Origin: Sulfurovum sp. UBA5198
GTDB lineage: Bacteria; Campylobacterota; Campylobacteria; Campylobacterales; Sulfurovaceae
DNA: 64,000 bases
Assembly (NCBI GenBank): GCA_002412865.1
Contig: DHVW01000017.1
Span: 120,956-184,955 of the forward strand
Direction: 5' to 3'
Shown: positions 59,457 to 64,000 of the stretch, piece after piece
How positions within the stretch are numbered: the first letter of the stretch is position 1
Layout of the letters: each line of letters opens with the position of its first letter
Position numbers and translations under genes: made by a program
The notes under the pieces: generated by a model
The model's database searches: none
Told to the model about the DNA's origin: nothing
What the model saw: only the letters and a program-made list of their open reading frames with translations

Positions 59457-61226
59457 TTATTTTACTGTTTTTCGAACTCTGATATGCAAATCATCAAGTT
59501 GCTTTTCATCTACTTCATTAGGAGCTTGAGTTAGTAGACATTGGGCTTTTTGCGTCTTTGGAAATGCGATTACTTCACGGATGCTGCTACTGCCTGTCAT
59601 AATCATAATAAGTCTATCAAGCCCGAGTGCAAAACCACCGTGCGGTGGAGCACCGAATTTCAATGCATCAAGCAAGAAGCCAAACTTCTCATCAGCTTCC
59701 TCGTCACCAATCTCTAATATATCAAAGATTTGTTTTTGAATATCTGCTTTATGAATACGAATAGAGCCACCACCTATTTCATAACCGTTTAGTACGATAT
59801 CATAAGCGATAGACTCAAGCTCTTCGACATCTTCATAGTTTATTTTGCCTTCACTATCAAGACGCGGCATAGTAAATGGGTGATGAAGAGCTTTTGTACG
59901 ACCCTCTTCACGCTCAAACATTGGGAAATCCACAACCCACAGGAATTCAAAAGTCCCTTCAGGAATGATATTCATCTCATTAGCTAGGAATATTCTAAAT
60001 CTTCCCATATAGTCCCAAACTAGCTTTTTATCTCCAGCACCAAAGAATACTGCGTCACCAAGCTGTAAATCACATCTCTCAATTATAGCTTTTAGGTCAT
60101 CTTCACTAAAGAATTTAGCAAGTGGTCCTTTTAGTCCGTCTTCTTTCATTTGGAAATAGCCTAAGCCACCAGCACCAAACTGTTTTACAAATGTCTCAAA
60201 TCCCTGCATTTGTCTTTTTGAGAATATATTATCTCCATTTGGAACTTTTAGTGCTTTTATTCGGTTTTTCTTGCTATCTTTTGCGATATTTGCAAAAATT
60301 TCATTTTCACATCTAGCAAAAATATCTATCATATCCACCATGCCTAGAGCGTAACGCATATCTGGTTTGTCAGAGCCGTATTTCTCCATAGCTTCACTAT
60401 AACCAATGCGTTTAAATGTAGTTGGCACTTCAAACCCACACTGTGTAAATACATTGTGTATTAGATTTTCAGCCACACCTATGACATCTTCTTGGTTACA
60501 AAAGCTCATCTCAACATCTATTTGTGTAAATTCAGGTTGTCTGTCTGCTCTGAGGTCTTCGTCTCTAAAGCACTTTGCGATTTGGAAATATCTATCAAAA
60601 CCAGCAACCATCAAAAGCTGTTTGAATAGCTGTGGAGATTGAGGAAGGGCATAAAACTCACCATCATGCACACGACTAGGCACTAGGTAATCTCTAGCAC
60701 CCTCTGGAGTTGATTTTGTCAATATTGGAGTTTCAACCTCCATAAAACCTTGGCTATCAAGTGCATTCCTTGCTGCTATTGTGGCTTTACTTCTGAGTTT
60801 AAATATACTATGTGATTTTGGAGTTCTAAGGTCAAGATAGCGATATTTTAGTCTAATCTCTTCGTTTACTTTCTCGTCTCCTAGCTCAAATGGCATAGTT
60901 TGTGAGCGGTTTTCTATGATTATTTTATCAGCTACTATCTCTACTTTACCAGTGATTAGATTTGGATTTTCTAGCCCTTCGCCTCTAGCTCTAACTTTAC
61001 CAGTGATTATTAGCACGAACTGGTCTCTGATATCTTCTGCTGCCTTGTGAGCTTCTGCATTATCAGCAGGGTCGCAAACTACTTGCACAACCTCGCCATT
61101 GTCACGCAAATCTATGAAAATTACGCCTCCATGGTCTCTTCTGCTGCCAACCCAACCAGCAACTGTAACCTCTTGTCCTATCTGTTCTACGCCAATTGTG
61201 GCACAATAATGTGATCTCACACGCAA
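59457..61226 (-). CDS. aspS: Aspartyl-tRNA synthetase
   Basis: This is a 589-residue class II synthetase: OB anticodon domain (about 1-105, VAGWVGSRRDHGGVIFIDLRDNGEVVQVV), motif 2 FQIAKCFRDEDLRADRQPEFTQID, the bacterial GAD insert, and motif 3 GFALGLDRLIMIMTGSSSIREVIAFPK. In bacteria without AsnRS this enzyme is non-discriminating and also charges tRNA-Asn for transamidation; that is likely here but not shown. The adk-aspS pair is conserved in the phylum. Confidence 0.95.
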   Translation of the reverse strand: MRVRSHYCATIGVEQIGQEVTVAGWVGSRRDHGGVIFIDLRDNGEVVQVVCDPADNAEAHKAAEDIRDQFVLIITGKVRARGEGLENPNLITGKVEIVADKIIIENRSQTMPFELGDEKVNEEIRLKYRYLDLRTPKSHSIFKLRSKATIAARNALDSQGFMEVETPILTKSTPEGARDYLVPSRVHDGEFYALPQSPQLFKQLLMVAGFDRYFQIAKCFRDEDLRADRQPEFTQIDVEMSFCNQEDVIGVAENLIHNVFTQCGFEVPTTFKRIGYSEAMEKYGSDKPDMRYALGMVDMIDIFARCENEIFANIAKDSKKNRIKALKVPNGDNIFSKRQMQGFETFVKQFGAGGLGYFQMKEDGLKGPLAKFFSEDDLKAIIERCDLQLGDAVFFGAGDKKLVWDYMGRFRIFLANEMNIIPEGTFEFLWVVDFPMFEREEGRTKALHHPFTMPRLDSEGKINYEDVEELESIAYDIVLNGYEIGGGSIRIHKADIQKQIFDILEIGDEEADEKFGFLLDALKFGAPPHGGFALGLDRLIMIMTGSSSIREVIAFPKTQKAQCLLTQAPNEVDEKQLDDLHIRVRKTVK

Positions 61227-61277
61227 TCCTTAACTCTATATTTTAATGCGATTATACCCTAAAAGTTTTAAGAGTCT

Positions 61278-62417
61278 CTAGCTTGAATATACTACTACAC
61301 CATTAACGATAGTTTTATGAATATTAAACTCATAATCAAAAAGCACCATATCTGCATCAAAGCCTTTAATGATTGAGCCTTTGGTGGCTAGTGCTAATTT
61401 CTTGGCGGGACCCTCTGTGACACTATATATTGCATCACATATGCTCATACTGGTGTGCATTGTCATATTTTTTAGTGCGTGATTTAGCCTTAAAACGCTT
61501 CCTGCGAGCTGACCATTGTCAAGCCTAGCTTCGCCACTACTAACCGTAACATTTTGACCGCCCAAACTATATGTTCCACACTTCATACACCCTGCTCTCA
61601 TACTATCTGTGATTAGCAGCAATTTCTCTTTTTTAACTTTCCAAAACAATTCCAGTGTCGCTGTATGGGTGTGGATAGTATCTGCTATCACATCACACGA
61701 AATATCATTATTTAGCACTGCTCCTACAACTCCTGGACTCCTATGATGAAAACCACTCATAGCATTGCCCAGATGTGTGGCATGTGAAATTCCAGCATTA
61801 AAACCATCTATCGCCCCTTCATATGATGCATTACTATGCCCGATACTAAGCACTATTTGTGGATATTTTTTGTTTAGATTTTTTACGAATTCTATCCCGC
61901 CAGCTACTTCTGGTGCTAGAGTTATCATGCGGACAATATCGGAGTATTTATCTATCAGTTCTAAAGACGGGGCTTGTATATGTTTCGTGTCTTGAGCACC
62001 ACACATGTCTGGATTAATAAATGGTCCTTCCATATGAACACCGACTATCGATGCCCCACTGACTTTGACTCCATTTAATCTAATATTTTGTAAAGCTTTG
62101 TCAATACTATCGCTTGACATAGTCATAGTCGTTGCTAGAAATGCCGTTGTACCAGTTTGTGTTATAGTAGTGCTTATTGTCTCTAAAGCTTCAAATGTAC
62201 TATCCATAGTGTCTGCATCGCCACTTCCGTGGATATGAATATCTATAAATCCACTACTTAGATATGCGCCTTTTGCATCAATTATGCTACATTCTTTATA
62301 TTCATCTATCTTATCACTATTGACAATATCGACAATTTTATTGTCAAATATGACAACTTTGTTGTCAAATATGTCATTACCAATTATTAATCTAGCATTA
62401 ATTATAGCAGTTAGCAT
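61278..62417 (-). CDS. nagA: N-acetylglucosamine-6-phosphate deacetylase
   Basis: This is a 379-residue amidohydrolase: SSGFIDIHIHGSGDADTMD (metal His pair, about 58), VGVHMEGPFINPDMCGAQ (Glu ligand), SIGHSNASYEGAIDGFNAGISHATHLGNAMSGFHHR and LITDSMRAGCMKCGTYSLGG (catalytic Asp). It makes glucosamine-6-phosphate for amino-sugar use or wall recycling. No nagB or transporter gene lies nearby. It opens with a signal-free MLTAIINARLIIG. Confidence 0.9.
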   Translation of the reverse strand: MLTAIINARLIIGNDIFDNKVVIFDNKIVDIVNSDKIDEYKECSIIDAKGAYLSSGFIDIHIHGSGDADTMDSTFEALETISTTITQTGTTAFLATTMTMSSDSIDKALQNIRLNGVKVSGASIVGVHMEGPFINPDMCGAQDTKHIQAPSLELIDKYSDIVRMITLAPEVAGGIEFVKNLNKKYPQIVLSIGHSNASYEGAIDGFNAGISHATHLGNAMSGFHHRSPGVVGAVLNNDISCDVIADTIHTHTATLELFWKVKKEKLLLITDSMRAGCMKCGTYSLGGQNVTVSSGEARLDNGQLAGSVLRLNHALKNMTMHTSMSICDAIYSVTEGPAKKLALATKGSIIKGFDADMVLFDYEFNIHKTIVNGVVVYSS

Positions 62418-62441
62418 TGTTTGCTATCCTTTTTCAAGTTC

Positions 62442-63332
62442 TTATTTTTCAATAAGAGCGTACAACTCTCTTATCTCCTCCGCCCAGATTGTTTCATCTA
62501 TCGTCTCTAATATTAGCGGTATGTCATTCATTCGTTCATCATTCATTATAAGCCTAAAAGGTTCCCATCCAAGCTCTCCAAGTCCCAAAGATTGATGTCT
62601 ATCAACTTTAGCACCAAGTGGTGGCTTTGAATCATTGATATGCATTCCACTCAGATATTTAAACCCTACAATTCGTTCAAATTCATTCATTGTGAACTCA
62701 TAGGCATCGCTCGTTCTCAGGTCATACCCTGCTGTGAATGTATGACAAGTATCCAAGCATACACCAACACGGCTTTTGTCATTAATCCGCTCGATTATAT
62801 AGCTTAAATGCTCAAACTTATAGCCTAAGTTCGTGCCTTGACCTGCTGTATTTTCTACGACTAGCTTTACTTTGCTATCTGGAGTGGCGAGGATAGCTCT
62901 ATTCATGCTATCAGCTACCATGTCAAGCGAACTGTTTTCTATTTCACTTAGATACGCCTCGTCTTCTTTCTCTTTTTTGGATAGTTTTACTAGGTGGCTA
63001 CCAGGATGGAAATTGAGCATCACAAGACCGAGCTGGTCACATCTGTGTATCTCATCTATAAATGCCTCGAGTGACTGCTCTAGCTTCTCCTTTTCTGGGT
63101 GACATAGATTTATTAAGTAGCTATCATGTGGCAAGATATGACTTGGAGATATTCCGCTCTGCTGTAAGTTGATTTTAAACTCATCAATATCAACCATGGT
63201 TAGTGGTTTTGCCGCCCATTGTCTTTGATTTTTTGTAAATAGTGCAAAAGCTTTAGCCCCTATTTTAATGGCATTCAAAGGTGCATTTTGTACACCGCCA
63301 CTTGCACTTACATGTGCTCCAACGAATTTCAT
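62442..63332 (-). CDS. nfo: Endonuclease IV
   Basis: This is a 296-residue AP endonuclease with the zinc-site motifs KFVGAHVSASGGVQNAP, LNFHPGSHL, LVVENTAGQGTNLGYKFEHL, GVCLDTCHTFTAGYDL, MHINDSKPPLGAKVDRHQSLGLGELGW and LILETID. It cuts DNA at abasic sites in base-excision repair. It overlaps the lipoprotein gene by four bases (ATGA), and nagA follows 24 bases on. Confidence 0.95.
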   Translation of the reverse strand: MKFVGAHVSASGGVQNAPLNAIKIGAKAFALFTKNQRQWAAKPLTMVDIDEFKINLQQSGISPSHILPHDSYLINLCHPEKEKLEQSLEAFIDEIHRCDQLGLVMLNFHPGSHLVKLSKKEKEDEAYLSEIENSSLDMVADSMNRAILATPDSKVKLVVENTAGQGTNLGYKFEHLSYIIERINDKSRVGVCLDTCHTFTAGYDLRTSDAYEFTMNEFERIVGFKYLSGMHINDSKPPLGAKVDRHQSLGLGELGWEPFRLIMNDERMNDIPLILETIDETIWAEEIRELYALIEK

Positions 63333-63811
63333 TGTTCATCTACCTTGATTGTTATTTTATTTATTTTATCATTAAAAGCTATATTTTTATTTGTGACACT
63401 ATACTCAATATCATAAAGTCCATTTTGAACAATGCTTTGTGTAAAACCACTACTATTTTGTAGCAAATTAGCCCCATTTATGATAGGCTCACCATTAATA
63501 ATATGCTCCAGCGTATCATCTGGATAATTTTGACTTAGCATTTTACGGTTAAACTCACTCTTGCTCATGCACTCTAATAGACTCATACAGATTGTGTGCT
63601 TGTTGATATCAAAGGAAAGTATAGGCTGCCCTAGCCCATATATCTGTAACTTTGTATAGCCATCGTACTTAGAGATAAAGCCCATGTCTGCATACCTCAT
63701 CGTGGGCGTTTTAATGACGATTAACGCACTTTGCTCACGCATAGGCAACTTTTGCGTACAGCCAGAAACAAGAAGTACCAAAATGGTTGTAAATAGTAAT
63801 ATTTTTTTCAT
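63329..63811 (-). CDS. Lipoprotein of unknown function
   Basis: This is a 160-residue lipoprotein (lipobox LLVSGCTQ, Cys about 18). The mature part is predicted beta-rich: ALIVIKTPTMRYADMGFISKYDGYTKLQIYGLGQPILSFDINKHTICMSLLECMSKSEFNRKML and VQNGLYDIEYSVTNKNIAFNDKINKITIKVDEQ. This looks like a short lipoprotein common in Campylobacterota and Helicobacter, of unknown role. It leads the nfo gene with a four-base overlap. Confidence 0.75.
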   Translation of the reverse strand: MKKILLFTTILVLLVSGCTQKLPMREQSALIVIKTPTMRYADMGFISKYDGYTKLQIYGLGQPILSFDINKHTICMSLLECMSKSEFNRKMLSQNYPDDTLEHIINGEPIINGANLLQNSSGFTQSIVQNGLYDIEYSVTNKNIAFNDKINKITIKVDEQ

Positions 63812-63948
63812 ATTATATTATACACTTATAGGGCTAAAAAACCACAAACCAACTCTATGACTACATTATTTTGGATTTTTATGCAATTTTAAATGCACAA
63901 TCTGATGGTTTTGGTAGATGATTAAGAGTTGCTTAAGCACTTTACGGC

Positions 63949-63954
63949 TATAAT
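63949..63954 (+). promoter_or_regulatory. -10 box of the tRNA-Glu gene
   Basis: TATAAT at 63949-63954, 23 bp before the tRNA 5' end. No good -35 hexamer is found at standard spacing, although a TTGCTT lies at 63929-63934 (14-bp spacer), typical of AT-rich epsilonproteobacterial promoters that rely on the -10 box. Confidence 0.55.
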
Positions 63955-63976
63955 GCCGTCCACTAAAGTTATAAAA

Positions 63977-64000
63977 GGCCCCATCGTCTAGCGGTTAGGA
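63977..64000 (+). tRNA. tRNA-Glu, 5' part only
   Basis: The last 24 bases start GGCCCCATCGTCTAGCGG, the conserved 5' end and D arm of bacterial tRNA-Glu (expected anticodon TTC). The window ends before the anticodon, so identity rests on this start. Confidence 0.8.

Noticed and set aside
63812..63976. Additional small gene before tRNA-Glu
   Set aside because: Only short frames without ribosome sites; the region is explained by the tRNA promoter.

Overview
The window looks like chromosome from a member of the Campylobacterota (Epsilonproteobacteria). It is AT-rich and tightly packed. Supporting traits are the clpS-clpA-aat block, the adk-aspS pair with a short adenylate kinase, Fe-type SodB, and many small lipoproteins and MipA/OmpV-type porins. 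Genus cannot be fixed from sequence alone; a free-living, Sulfurimonas/Sulfurospirillum-like lifestyle is an inference from the arsenic operon, the CHASE2 kinase and the pigment-type genes.

Layout. 0-3.4 kb: an incomplete gene with hydrolase-like Cys/His motifs behind a lipoprotein gene (possible effector and immunity pair), a palindromic repeat, a RelB/YafQ-type toxin-antitoxin pair, a parvulin foldase and thioredoxin 2. 3.4-9.9 kb: a compact dialkylresorcinol/aryl-polyene-like lipid cluster (dehydratase, DarA, DarB, an unknown protein, a BtrH-like acyltransferase, a ketosynthase, a chain-length factor and an LpxL-like acyltransferase). It has no local acyl carrier protein, ketoreductase or aryl-starter genes. 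9.9-20.7 kb: envelope genes (MipA, PAP2 phosphatase, polysaccharide deacetylase, stomatin/NfeD, outer-membrane barrel, amidase), a metabolite-repair enzyme and several palindromic repeats. 20.75-25.8 kb: a 5-kb integrative element at the 3' end of tRNA-Ala(GGC), with integrase, excisionase-like gene, Rep-like gene, att repeats, paired arm-type sites and a terminase fragment. 25.9-33 kb: housekeeping genes (PP-loop sulfurtransferase-like protein, dnaG, a LapB-like protein, rnhA, rlpA-like, rnc, aroC, a pseudouridine synthase). 33-37.6 kb: a seven-gene arsenic/metal resistance operon under an ArsR operator. 37.6-43 kb: FecR, OmpA-like and CHASE2 histidine kinase genes, a Crp-type regulator and a sensor-like membrane protein. 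43-50 kb: sodB, a host-attachment-like protein, a MacA-MacB-TolC efflux system and ppk2. 50-64 kb: rnhB, rmuC, a broken AAA ATPase, tal, aat, clpA, clpS, bioD, a NYN/LOTUS protein, adk, aspS, nagA, nfo, a lipoprotein and the first bases of tRNA-Glu.

How genes work together. In the lipid cluster, DarB has a complete Cys-His-Asn triad and the ketosynthase/chain-length-factor pair resembles the one that builds aryl polyenes, so a flexirubin-like or free resorcinol lipid is plausible, probably using fatty-acid-synthase ACP and reductase. The ars operon couples arsenate reduction (ArsC) to arsenite export (ArsB), with two further permeases, a CxxC thioredoxin-like protein and a small Cys-rich protein. 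ClpS delivers N-degron substrates to ClpA, and Aat makes such N-degrons, so the three adjacent genes form one pathway. The strongest candidates for something new are the stripped-down DAR/APE cluster with its BtrH-like protein, the tiny tRNA-Ala element with a Rep-like gene, the Cys-rich protein of the ars operon, and a 22-bp inverted-repeat element.
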